A stretch of DNA of 64,000 nucleotides from Nostoc sp. CHAB 5844 (GTDB taxonomy: Bacteria > Cyanobacteriota > Cyanobacteriia > Cyanobacteriales > Nostocaceae): NCBI RefSeq assembly GCF_020829595.1, contig NZ_JAIVFW010000022.1, positions 1 through 64,000 of the forward strand. Direction: 5' to 3'. Positions 50,421-59,013 of this stretch are shown here, piece by piece. Made by a program: the position numbers and the translations under genes. The notes below the pieces were generated by a model. That model was given only the letters and a program-made list of their open reading frames with translations. It made no database searches and was not told where the DNA came from. Position 1 is the stretch's first letter. Each line of letters begins with the position of its first letter.

Positions 50421-53351
50421 TTATCGCTTCGTTGCCGAATACTGTTGCAACACCTGCTGTAAATATTGCCCAGTATAAGACTTAGAATCCTTCGCCACAT
50501 CTTCTGGTGTACCAACTGCAATTACTTCGCCGCCTTTATCACCACCTTCTGGCCCCAAATCTATCACCCAATCTGCACAACGAATCACATCTAAATTGTG
50601 TTCAATTACTAAAATTGAATTGCCTTTATCGACCAATCTTTGCAATACATCCAACAATTTATGCACATCATAAAAAGATAATCCTGTTGTTGGTTCATCG
50701 ATTAAATAAAGAGTCTTTCCAGTGGCGCGACGAGATAATTCTGTGGCTAATTTTACGCGCTGTGCTTCACCACCAGATAAGGTAGTTGCGGGTTGTCCAA
50801 GTTGAACGTAACCTAAACCAACATCAACTAATGTTTGTAGACGTGTAACTGCTTTAGGAATATTTTGAAAAAAGTCTAAACTTTCCTCAACTGTCATATT
50901 AAGAACATCAGAAATAGACTTATCTTTGTATTTTACCTGCAACGTATCGCGGTTATATCTTGCGCCTTTACAAACTTCGCACTGAACATAAACATCAGGG
51001 AGAAAGTTCATTTCAATGACGTTCACACCTTGTCCACTGCAAGCTTCGCAACGTCCGCCTTTAACGTTAAAAGAAAATTGTCCGGGTTTATAACCTCTAG
51101 CTTTGGCTTCGACGGTTTGAGAAAATACATCTCGAATTACATCGAAAACACCTGTATAAGTTGCCGGATTAGAACGTGGTGTGCGTCCAATGGGAGATTG
51201 GTCAATTACAATAGCTTTATCAACTGCATTTAATCCTTGAATTTTTTCTAATTCTTTTGGTAAAGGTACTTTTTTTGTTAAATGATGTTGCAGAGATGGG
51301 TAAAGTAATTCGTTAATTAAAGTAGATTTACCAGAACCAGAAACACCAGTCACAGCAACAAGTTTACCCAGTGGAATTTCGACATCAATATTTCTTAAAT
51401 TGTGGCGATGGGCGTTTTTAATTATTAAACTTCTCCCGTTACCTTCGCGGCGTTCTGCTGGTGTTTGAATTACTTTTCTTCCTGATAAATATGCACCAGT
51501 TAATGATTTTTCTGCTGTGATTAATGCTTGTAAATCTCCTTGAGCAATAATATGACCGCCGTGAATTCCTGCACCAGGGCCAATATCAACTAAATGATCA
51601 GCAGCACGGATAGTTTCTTCATCATGCTCAACTACTATTAAAGTATTACCTAAATCACGCAATCTAATTAATGTTTTGAGCAATCTACCATTATCTCGTT
51701 GATGCAAACCAATACTTGGTTCGTCCAAAACATAGAGAACTCCTGTTAACCCAGAACCAATTTGTGTGGCTAGGCGAATGCGTTGTGCTTCCCCACCAGA
51801 AAGAGTCATTGCCGGACGGTCAAGAGTGAGGTAATCTAAGCCAACATCTAACAAAAATTGCAATCTGGCTTTAATTTCTCGCAATACTAAATCAGCAATT
51901 TGTAACTGACGATCGCTCAATTTTAACTGATTAATTCTCTCCTGTGAATCTCGAATTGATACACCTGTTAAATCCAAAATTCGGTATTGTCCCAACCGCA
52001 CCGCTAAGGCTTCTGGTTTTAACCTTTTTCCACGACAAACTTCACAAGGTTGGTCGATTAAATACTGTTCTAATTTTTGTTTAATTAACTCTGAACCACC
52101 CTCATACTGTCGTTGTAATATTGGCAAAACCCCTTTAAAACTCTGTGTCGCGCCAGTTGCTACAACGGGGGGAACCCCCGCAACGCACTGGCGTCTCTGC
52201 GCCTCTGCAGTTTGATCTTCTCCATTTAAAATAATCTGTTGTTGTTCTTCCGATAACTTGCTCCAATTCGTTTGTAATTCAAACCCGTGCGCTTGTCCTA
52301 AACTATAAAGTAACTCCAAATAATAAGAATTTTCCTTTTCTGACCAAGGTGCGATCGCAGCGTATACTGGTGCTTCAGGGTCAGGTATCACCAACTCTGC
52401 CGAAAATCTTCTTAAAGTCCCAATTCCATGACAGTGAGGACACGCGCCATAAGGAGAATTGAACGAGAACAACCTTGGCGATAATTCTTCCATCACTGCG
52501 CCGTGTTCAGGACAAGCAAAGTTTTCCGAAAATACCAGTTCCTCTTCTTGCGCTTCTGGGTTATCAGTAGCCGGACTGACAAGGATGGTTGCAATACCAT
52601 CAGATTGCTTAAGACACGTAGACAAAGAATCAAATAAACGCTCTTGAATTCCGTCTTTTTTCACCAAACGGTCAATGACAACTTCAATTGTGTGTATAAA
52701 ATTTTTATCTAATTCAATTGAGTCTGACAGTTCACGTACTTCGCCATCAACCCGTACCCGCACAAAACCTTGGGAAGCCAAACTGGATAACAGCTTGCGG
52801 TGTGTACCTTTTTTACCCCGAACCACAGGCGCAAGAATTTGAAATTTGGTACGATCTGGTAAATCCATAATTCGGTCTACCATCTCATCAATCGTTTGGG
52901 GTGCAATACAGCGATCGCATATGGGACAATGAGGTTCACCAGCCCGACCAAACAACAGCCGCAGATAGTCGTAAATTTCTGTTACCGTCCCCACAGTGGA
53001 ACGGGGGTTATGCGAGGTAGATTTCTGATCAATGGAAATCGCCGGACTTAAACCTTCAATTGCTTCTACATCTGGTTTATTTAACTGTCCTAAAAATTGC
53101 CTGGCGTAAGCACTGAGAGATTCTACATAACGCCGTTGACCTTCAGCAAAAATCGTATCAAATGCCAGCGAAGACTTACCCGAACCTGATACACCAGTGA
53201 ATACTATCAGGCGATCGCGTGGCAATTCCAAGTCAATATTCTTCAGATTATGCTGCCTCGCACCCCGAATCCTAATAGTATTTTGGCTGTTGTGATTAGT
53301 ATCGGGAAGATGCCCATTGAGGAGGGATGCGGCTAACTTATTATCTGGCAT
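50421..53351 (-). CDS. uvrA: UvrA, excinuclease ABC subunit A
   Basis: 976 aa damage-recognition ATPase of nucleotide excision repair. ABC domain 1: [20 protein letters not shown] and [21 protein letters not shown] domain 2: [19 protein letters not shown] and [18 protein letters not shown]. Zinc modules [25 protein letters not shown] and CEACSGQG...[10 protein letters not shown] are present. A stretch at about residues 382-404 ([20 protein letters not shown]) does not belong to the family and is encoded by the dispersed repeat at 52141-52208, inserted in frame in the UvrA insertion-domain region. All core motifs are intact, so activity is likely kept. ATG start. Confidence 0.96.
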   Translation of the reverse strand: MPDNKLAASLLNGHLPDTNHNSQNTIRIRGARQHNLKNIDLELPRDRLIVFTGVSGSGKSSLAFDTIFAEGQRRYVESLSAYARQFLGQLNKPDVEAIEGLSPAISIDQKSTSHNPRSTVGTVTEIYDYLRLLFGRAGEPHCPICDRCIAPQTIDEMVDRIMDLPDRTKFQILAPVVRGKKGTHRKLLSSLASQGFVRVRVDGEVRELSDSIELDKNFIHTIEVVIDRLVKKDGIQERLFDSLSTCLKQSDGIATILVSPATDNPEAQEEELVFSENFACPEHGAVMEELSPRLFSFNSPYGACPHCHGIGTLRRFSAELVIPDPEAPVYAAIAPWSEKENSYYLELLYSLGQAHGFELQTNWSKLSEEQQQIILNGEDQTAEAQRRQCVAGVPPVVATGATQSFKGVLPILQRQYEGGSELIKQKLEQYLIDQPCEVCRGKRLKPEALAVRLGQYRILDLTGVSIRDSQERINQLKLSDRQLQIADLVLREIKARLQFLLDVGLDYLTLDRPAMTLSGGEAQRIRLATQIGSGLTGVLYVLDEPSIGLHQRDNGRLLKTLIRLRDLGNTLIVVEHDEETIRAADHLVDIGPGAGIHGGHIIAQGDLQALITAEKSLTGAYLSGRKVIQTPAERREGNGRSLIIKNAHRHNLRNIDVEIPLGKLVAVTGVSGSGKSTLINELLYPSLQHHLTKKVPLPKELEKIQGLNAVDKAIVIDQSPIGRTPRSNPATYTGVFDVIRDVFSQTVEAKARGYKPGQFSFNVKGGRCEACSGQGVNVIEMNFLPDVYVQCEVCKGARYNRDTLQVKYKDKSISDVLNMTVEESLDFFQNIPKAVTRLQTLVDVGLGYVQLGQPATTLSGGEAQRVKLATELSRRATGKTLYLIDEPTTGLSFYDVHKLLDVLQRLVDKGNSILVIEHNLDVIRCADWVIDLGPEGGDKGGEVIAVGTPEDVAKDSKSYTGQYLQQVLQQYSATKR
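52141..52208. repeat. Dispersed repeat inserted in frame in uvrA (68 bp)
   Basis: Starts CTCTGTGTCGCGCCAGTTGC, continues TACAACGGGGGGAACCCCCG and ends GCGCCTCTGC. The same start and end sequences occur at 34130-34196 and flank the block at 47034-47327. Here the element is translated on the minus strand as 22-23 extra residues, with no stop codon in that frame. Confidence 0.88.
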
Positions 53352-53534
53352 ATTGGCAGGCTGATAGTGAGAGGCAGTATGAAACAGTTTTTAATAATAC
53401 TATTTTTACTCTGCTTATACTAGAACAATAGTACTATTTTAAGTAGGGATTGCCCTATATTCAGACTACAGACATCTTCCCATGTCTGCTAATTTAAAAG
53501 CATTACAATTAAACATCCTGCTGAGGGCGAAGCT

Positions 53535-54320
53535 ATGGTAACGCAAATCCAATCGCAGACCCAATATGAAATTACTTGGGAAAAGTTACCGGAAGATTTT
53601 GTTTTAGACGATGAGCCAGTGGATAACATTAATCAGCCACTCCTAGCAGCGGCGTTAACAGAAAGTTTGCAAGTAGCTGGCAAACTACCCGCCAACGCCT
53701 TAACTATAACTAACTATGGCATCTGCGCCACGTTGAACAGTCAATTTGTCGTCAAAGCGCCAGATTGGGGATATGTACCATCGATTGAAGTTTCACGACA
53801 AGAAGTGAAACGCAGTTATACGCCTCGGCTGCAAGGTGACATTCCCGTAATTTTAATGGAATTTCTCTCTGACACAGAAGGTAGCGAATATTCCAATAAA
53901 CCAACTTATTCCCCTGGAAAATGGTTTTATTACGAGCAAGTTTTACAAGTCCCGAACTATGCAATTTTTGAGCCGGACGCAGGAGTGTTAGAAGTTTATC
54001 AGCTGAATGATTCAGGACATTATAAACTGCAACCAGCAGATGCAAACAACCGTTATTGGATTGCGGAAATGAACCTGTTTTTAGGCATCTGGCAAGGAAG
54101 CCGAGACAATCGTAATGGCTATTGGCTGCGCTGGTGGGATGAAAACGGTGAATTATTACTATGGGGTTCAGAGTTAGCCGCGAAAGAACGTCAACGCGCT
54201 GAACAAGCCGAACAAGCAAGACGCGATGCTGTGCCTCAATTGTTGCAAATGGGTTTGAGTGTGGAACAGGTTGCCCAAGCTTTGAGTCTATCAATAGAAG
54301 AAGTACAAGCGATGTCTTAA
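53535..54320 (+). CDS. Uma2 family (DUF820) endonuclease-like protein, full length
   Basis: 261 aa, ATG start. Central TPRLQGDIPVILMEFLSDTE and GKWFYYEQVLQVPNYAIFEP segments match the Uma2 fold, with Glu of LMEFLS in the place of an active-site acid; the C-terminal NGYWLRWWDENGELLLWGSE leads to an Arg/Glu/Ala helix and a GLSVEQVAQALSLSIEEVQA motif resembling a small helical DNA-binding or dimerising tail. Related to the partial gene at 1-578, which has a much longer heptad array at the same point. Divergent from uvrA. Biological role unknown. Confidence 0.88.
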   Translation: MVTQIQSQTQYEITWEKLPEDFVLDDEPVDNINQPLLAAALTESLQVAGKLPANALTITNYGICATLNSQFVVKAPDWGYVPSIEVSRQEVKRSYTPRLQGDIPVILMEFLSDTEGSEYSNKPTYSPGKWFYYEQVLQVPNYAIFEPDAGVLEVYQLNDSGHYKLQPADANNRYWIAEMNLFLGIWQGSRDNRNGYWLRWWDENGELLLWGSELAAKERQRAEQAEQARRDAVPQLLQMGLSVEQVAQALSLSIEEVQAMS

Positions 54321-54797
54321 GACATCACCCGCCAGTGTTGAAAATTCTTCGATAACCTATAACTGCAAGTTGCTTGGCAAGCACTAAAGTAATTGGGTTA
54401 TTTACAGCCAGATTATCTAATTGTTAGTCGATCTGTCTCGACAAAATTTATCTATCTGCAAATTTCTCTCTGTAGCTGACGTTTATATCTGCGGAAAATA
54501 CAGATCCCTATTGTTATATTAAGTTTTGTAACTATTACTCCAAATTCTGTCCAAAGATAGATGTCTTTATTAAAATTTAAACTGTGTCAAGTTATAAACA
54601 AGATCGGATTATCACACTACCGTTTCCGAAAAAATTGCGATTTACTTAACGTAGTAAGAAATAGGTTCTGACGTAAATAGTTACTCTAATGTCTTATTGT
54701 ATCTCTGTCAGAACAAGATTTTTCCGGTAAATGTGGTTGTCACATTGTATATATTCATCAGAAAGGTGAATACCCTCAATAATACAGAGGCTGAACC
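54321..54797. other. Intergenic region, 477 bp
   Basis: AT-rich, between two plus-strand genes. No gene, repeat family or clear terminator recognised. It should contain the promoter of the following nitrogenase-associated-domain gene; I looked for GTA-N8-TAC NtcA sites and found none. Confidence 0.4.
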
Positions 54798-55175
54798 ATG
54801 AAGGTATTCGATAATACCACAAAAAAGATTTTTCTGGCAAGCTGGGTTTCAATAAGTCCGGCAGAGGTTAGCAAAACTCATGTAACCCAGCTGCTCCATC
54901 CAAATTCCCAGTCAGGCTTTGATATTCTCCAACCCCTACGGCGGCGATTAAACAACATTCAAATCCGCGATCGCCAATTAGCTCATCGTTTGTGCCAACT
55001 GATCCCCGCTCAATGTCCTTTTGAACGCGATGTTAAATTATTTGGCAAAACCGTATTACACATCCCGCCAATGTGCAAACTTAATCCTTTATATGAAGAA
55101 GTCGTAAGTTTGCGTTTCCGCGCCCTGTGTTATTTAGCTGATGAATGCGGCGAAGACGTTTCGCAGTATTGCTAA
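54798..55175 (+). CDS. Mo-dependent nitrogenase C-terminal domain protein
   Basis: 125 aa. The C-terminal 85 residues match the Mo-nitro_C family: PLRRRLNNIQIRDRQLAHRL, LIPAQCPFERDVKLFG, HIPPMCKLNPLYEEVVSLR and FRALCYLADECGEDVSQYC. Five cysteines are conserved-looking. The family was named from a C-terminal extension on some nitrogenase proteins, but stand-alone copies are frequent in cyanobacteria and their role is not known. N-terminal 35 residues are variable. ATG with AGAGG upstream. Confidence 0.85.
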   Translation: MKVFDNTTKKIFLASWVSISPAEVSKTHVTQLLHPNSQSGFDILQPLRRRLNNIQIRDRQLAHRLCQLIPAQCPFERDVKLFGKTVLHIPPMCKLNPLYEEVVSLRFRALCYLADECGEDVSQYC

Positions 55176-55496
55176 TACAAGCAGGTGACAGGTGACATTC
55201 TCATCTATTACTGTCTGCTTTGATTCCTATACAAGAAGTCATTAGTGAATAGTTCATAGTCAAGAGTAATTAGCCTTGACTGTGGACTATTGACTTTGGC
55301 GCAAACGCATCTAAAGTACATGGATTACGACAAATGGTATCAGATCCCCGACTTCTTAAAGAAGTCGGGGATCTTGTTGTTCACGAATGATTTAGTAAAA
55401 GAAAAATAAATGTAGCGACTTTCAAGACAGTCGCTATGCCTTAAAATGCTTTTTATGAAATGCCACTAAAAAATGGCTTAGACAAACTTAATAATT
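55176..55496. other. Intergenic region with palindromic repeat
   Basis: 321 bp after the Mo-nitro_C gene. Contains the palindrome at 55342-55374. No gene. Confidence 0.5.
55342..55374. repeat. Dispersed palindrome, AGATCCCCGACTTCTT type, copy 1
   Basis: AGATCCCCGACTTCTT and its inverse AAGAAGTCGGGGATCT surround a short centre. The flank CTTGTTGTTCACGAATGATT on the right matches, inverted, the left flank of the copy at 62285-62317, so the repeated unit is about 58 bp with one asymmetric arm. It can also serve as a bidirectional terminator. Confidence 0.88.
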
Positions 55497-55671
55497 TCAC
55501 TCAATTTCTAACTCACCTAATAAAGGCTCTGGGACAATATTGACTAATTTGACTGATTCTGTTTTGCTCTACAGGCAGAGATTGTGACTGAGCGGTGGTT
55601 GCATTCATCCAAAACAATAATGTGGAAAATAAAATTCCTATTAAAGTTTTTTTAATAATTCTATGCTTCAT
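55497..55671 (-). pseudogene. DUF928 tandem duplicate with internal deletion
   Basis: Begins MKHRIIKKTLIGILFSTLLF, nearly the signal peptide of the DUF928 gene that precedes it on this strand, then jumps from VEQN straight to the sequence for the last 20 residues (ESVKLVNIVPEPLLGELEIE), but in a shifted frame, so the frame ends after 52 codons. About 620 bp have been deleted. The flanking non-coding sequence (AAAATGCTTTTTATGAAATG) is duplicated as well, at 55443 and 55683. Confidence 0.85.
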
Positions 55672-55737
55672 CAGAATTCCTTAAAATGCTTTTTATGAAA
55701 TGCCACTAAAAAATAGCTGGGACAAACTTAGTATTTT

Positions 55738-56523
55738 TCACTCAATTTCTAACTCACCTAATAAAGGCTCTGGGACAATATTTGCTAATTTGACTGACTC
55801 TAAAAGACTTTGCCAATCCCTCTGTAAAGCAGCATCGTTAGGGCGTTGACGACGTAACTGTGCGAGGATAGTCAGACTATCGTACCAAATGCCATTAGCT
55901 GCATATAAAGCCGCACGTTCTCTTGGCGAAGCTTTCTTTAACTTATTCGTCAACTTTTTGTCAAGAACGATTCGTTTGACAGTTCCACCCACAACCAGAT
56001 CACGAGAACGATCTGGGCCTGGACAAATAACTGCTAAATACCAATTATATTCCTGAGCAACTTCCAGCAATCGTTGATTTTTATTCGCGGGTAAATCAAG
56101 GCTAAAAATTCCTGGTTGCTGATTAACCTTATATTTTTGCCGATAAATTACTTTTTGAGCAGCATCTTCTACAAACAACTCAAATCCTTGTACGGTGGTT
56201 TTGGCAGTTTTGGGAATATAAAAAAATAACTTTGGCTGTTCAACAGTAGTCAATATAGGATTATTTTCTGGGACTAAAATAGTCAGATGATTTTTACCTC
56301 TGCCTCGCAAACAATTGCTTCCTGCTTCTCCTGGTATGCGCCTCATTCGTTTTCCATTGCCAAAGTGTTGATATTTGATTGGCGCTCCTGGTACTATCTT
56401 TGTGTTATCTATGTTTTGCTCTACAGATATAGACTGTGACTGAGCAGGTGTTATATTCATCCAAAACAATAATGTTGAAAATAAAATTCCAATTAAAGGT
56501 TTTTTAATAATTATGAGATTCAT
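55738..56523 (-). CDS. DUF928 domain-containing secreted protein
   Basis: 261 aa. Signal peptide PLIGILFSTLLFWMNITPAQ, then the DUF928 pattern: GEAGSNCLRGRGKNHLTILV, TTVEQPKLFFYIPKTAKTTV, VEDAAQKVIYRQKYKVN, YNWYLAVICPGPDRSRDL, and the helical C-terminal part SPRERAALYAANGIWYDSL. Periplasmic or extracellular; function unknown, found only in cyanobacteria as far as I know. The stop codon is followed by the decayed tandem duplicate. In cyanobacteria DUF928 genes often neighbour CHAT/caspase-like and TPS-type genes; here a subtilase and a pseudo-caspase lie upstream. Confidence 0.88.
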   Translation of the reverse strand: MNLIIIKKPLIGILFSTLLFWMNITPAQSQSISVEQNIDNTKIVPGAPIKYQHFGNGKRMRRIPGEAGSNCLRGRGKNHLTILVPENNPILTTVEQPKLFFYIPKTAKTTVQGFELFVEDAAQKVIYRQKYKVNQQPGIFSLDLPANKNQRLLEVAQEYNWYLAVICPGPDRSRDLVVGGTVKRIVLDKKLTNKLKKASPRERAALYAANGIWYDSLTILAQLRRQRPNDAALQRDWQSLLESVKLANIVPEPLLGELEIE

Positions 56524-56719
56524 AAGAATTTCTTACAGCCCTATTTGTGAAACTAAATTATGTAAATTTTGTTTCTTTAATTATAGCTAATTGCCCATAA
56601 AGCTTTTTTATGGACAGATTAAATGCAAAATTTTTTTAGATATTTTTATATAAAAAGCCACTAAAGATGACTCATACAAATTTAGTGGCAGAAATAGATA
56701 AATTTTCATGTTTCAGGTT

Positions 56720-58621
56720 TTACGTATCAGTTTTGCTGACAGCAAAGCCAATTGCTTCATACCCTACACTTGCTCTTAAATTATGAATCAATGCTGTGTA
56801 GCCGCTAGAACAACTGCCAGCCGTAAACTCGACAATTTCAAAGTTGTTGTCATAAGATTCAGAACTACCAATGAATGTGTTACCACAATAAACGTTGAGA
56901 TCCAGGTCAGTAGTAACTCTACTTTGACCCTCTCCAAGAGGCATTTTGTGTGTCCAAGTTATAACAACCCGAACTTTCTGACCGTTTGTAGCAGTGAAAG
57001 ATTTAGAAATAGGAAAGTTTGAGACATTACCATCATTAAACAAAAAGTCTGACTGACCATTTGCTACTACTGTATCAGCAGCTGCTAACATAATACCTCC
57101 TACACCATCTCTATCGCTCAAGCGGCTACTTCCTTCTAAATTGTGGCGAGCCGAAGCCATAATAATAGCGCGAGCCTCAGCAGCAGAGTAGTATAAATCG
57201 GGTTTTCTTTGATTAAGCAGACCTATACCAGCAGTGACATGGGGCGCAGCAAAGCTTGTTCCACCAGTTGGTGGATCAGCATCCTGAAAGCTTCCGTTCA
57301 GATTAGTTGTCTTGATACCAACACCAGGAGCTACAACATCTGGCTCTTCCCTATCTGAATTTGGACTAGCGGGATTCAAGTAAGAACCAGCAATACCATT
57401 AGTACACGGGACAATATCATCAGTAAAAGAAGTCGTGTTGTTATCGCCAAAGGAACCCACATTTATAACATTGAACGCAAGGTCAGGACTACCAGGCTTT
57501 AGGTCACATCTATTGGAAGCACTAACAACAATAGTTGCACCTGTCGAATAAACAAGGTCATCTACATATTCAGTGAACGCATCAGAGAAGTCACCATTGG
57601 TGTCAAAACCAAAGCTCATATTGATTATACTAGCAGTGCCAACAACGCAGTCAGTAGCTGCGATAAGAGGCCCATCCGTAAGTTTGGATGCAATACCATC
57701 AATAATATCAATATCAGGAGTTATTCCTTTGTATGTAGCATGAGTACTTTGGATGATTCCAGCAACCATTGTTTTGTGTGCAGTGATACCTGTAGTGGCA
57801 TTTGAATTACAGAGACTGCGCTGGTTAGCAGGTAAGTTAGGATGAGATGCGATTCTACCGACTTCAACAATTGCTACAGGTCGCTGCTGAGGCCCACCAG
57901 TAAAACCTCTGCTGTTTACTGTATTAGCTTGGACAACAATTCGAGATGTGTTCAGTCTTGGTTTACTGATCTTCTCGATATACATTCGTTTCACATCAGC
58001 ACGAGAAGTAATTTTTTCAATTACAGAAGGAGTAACCCTTGCTGTAATCATGGGTGTGTAAAGCGACTGGTAGGTAACTTGTTGACCATCTGCCTTCAAC
58101 TGTTCTACAAGAGGTTGTTGAACTTTGGCATAAAAAGATCTCAAGTTATTTAAATAAGTTTTATACTCTTCGTCCGAAGTCCCATGAAAAGGTTGAAATA
58201 CTTCCTGTTCTAAGGAAATCACAACATCAATAGGGCTATCTGAACCGCTCTTGATCAGTTTATCTAATCCAACTTCTAACTTCCCAAAAAAGCCTCGATT
58301 ACTCAGCTTCTCCACAATCTGGTTTACTACTTCTTGACTAACTACGTTACCAGCTGCATCAAGAGCAACACTATGAATCGTACCTTGAGGATCTGTCACT
58401 TTAAATCGCTTGATACCAGTATTAGCTAAGGAAACTGTATTACCTACTATCAAGCGGTTAGGTGATATACCTGTAGTTCTGAAAACTTCTGCTTTTGCCT
58501 TCTCCACTAAATTTACAGGTATTTGAGCAATAACTATTGGCTTGAAGGTATTTAAACCAAATAAAACTGCAACTGTAAAAATAAATGGCAAGACAAATCT
58601 GATCAAGTTTTTATTCAACAT
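56720..58621 (-). CDS. S8 (subtilisin-like) serine peptidase with Glu at the catalytic Asp position
   Basis: 633 aa. Signal peptide at residues 5-32; propeptide-like region to about 220 (I9-like VTARVTPSVIEKITSRADV equivalent). Catalytic domain: PVAIVEVGRIASHP with Glu253 where subtilases have Asp, His282 in HKTMVAGIIQS, oxyanion Asn370 in VVSASN, Ser456 in GGTSFAAPHVTAGIGLL. C-terminal 120 residues form a beta-sandwich with ITWTHKMPLGEG and DLDLNVYCG, typical of P-domain-like ends of secreted subtilases. Exported. Whether Glu supports catalysis is open. Confidence 0.9.
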   Translation of the reverse strand: MLNKNLIRFVLPFIFTVAVLFGLNTFKPIVIAQIPVNLVEKAKAEVFRTTGISPNRLIVGNTVSLANTGIKRFKVTDPQGTIHSVALDAAGNVVSQEVVNQIVEKLSNRGFFGKLEVGLDKLIKSGSDSPIDVVISLEQEVFQPFHGTSDEEYKTYLNNLRSFYAKVQQPLVEQLKADGQQVTYQSLYTPMITARVTPSVIEKITSRADVKRMYIEKISKPRLNTSRIVVQANTVNSRGFTGGPQQRPVAIVEVGRIASHPNLPANQRSLCNSNATTGITAHKTMVAGIIQSTHATYKGITPDIDIIDGIASKLTDGPLIAATDCVVGTASIINMSFGFDTNGDFSDAFTEYVDDLVYSTGATIVVSASNRCDLKPGSPDLAFNVINVGSFGDNNTTSFTDDIVPCTNGIAGSYLNPASPNSDREEPDVVAPGVGIKTTNLNGSFQDADPPTGGTSFAAPHVTAGIGLLNQRKPDLYYSAAEARAIIMASARHNLEGSSRLSDRDGVGGIMLAAADTVVANGQSDFLFNDGNVSNFPISKSFTATNGQKVRVVITWTHKMPLGEGQSRVTTDLDLNVYCGNTFIGSSESYDNNFEIVEFTAGSCSSGYTALIHNLRASVGYEAIGFAVSKTDT

Positions 58622-59013
58622 ACTTAACTTTAGGCATCCTGGTTTGATTTTTAAGTAGCTGACAATAATCTTAAGCAGAGACTAGTATCAAAGTTAACTC
58701 TGCTAGTTTATGGAATAAATACTTGATGTACTGAGTTATACAAAACTCAAACTTAAGATAGCCTAAAGATTTTTAACTGTCACTATTGTTACTGTAAGTA
58801 GGTAAACATAATTAAACATAAGATGTAATTGCATACTCCTTTGGAGAAGTAAGCTACGCGTAGCGTCTCCGTTAGGAGAAGACAGGAACGAAGCAATCAC
58901 AAAGACTTAGATTGCTTCGTCGTTCCTCCTCGCAATGACAAAATATATTATATTTATTCATGTCCATTTACTTATCTGTTAGTGTAGGCTCATAATTCAC
59001 TCTTTCTAATTAA
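58622..59013. other. Intergenic region with palindromic repeat
   Basis: 392 bp upstream of the subtilase gene. Contains the inverted repeat 58885-58926 and AGCTACGCGTAGCGTCTCC, a common Nostoc-type repeat. No gene. Confidence 0.5.
58885..58926. repeat. GAACGAAGCAATC hairpin repeat
   Basis: GGAACGAAGCAATC and GATTGCTTCGTCGTTCC are inverted with a three-base insertion in one arm, followed by TCGCAATGACA, related to the interior of the family A element at 1820-1971. Confidence 0.7.

Noticed and set aside
53752-54294. 180-codon minus-strand frame opposite the Uma2 gene
   Set aside because: Antisense to a well-supported family member; no recognisable motif.
54321-54797. NtcA-type promoter for the Mo-nitrogenase C-terminal-domain gene
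   Set aside because: No GTA-N8-TAC match was found at a sensible distance.
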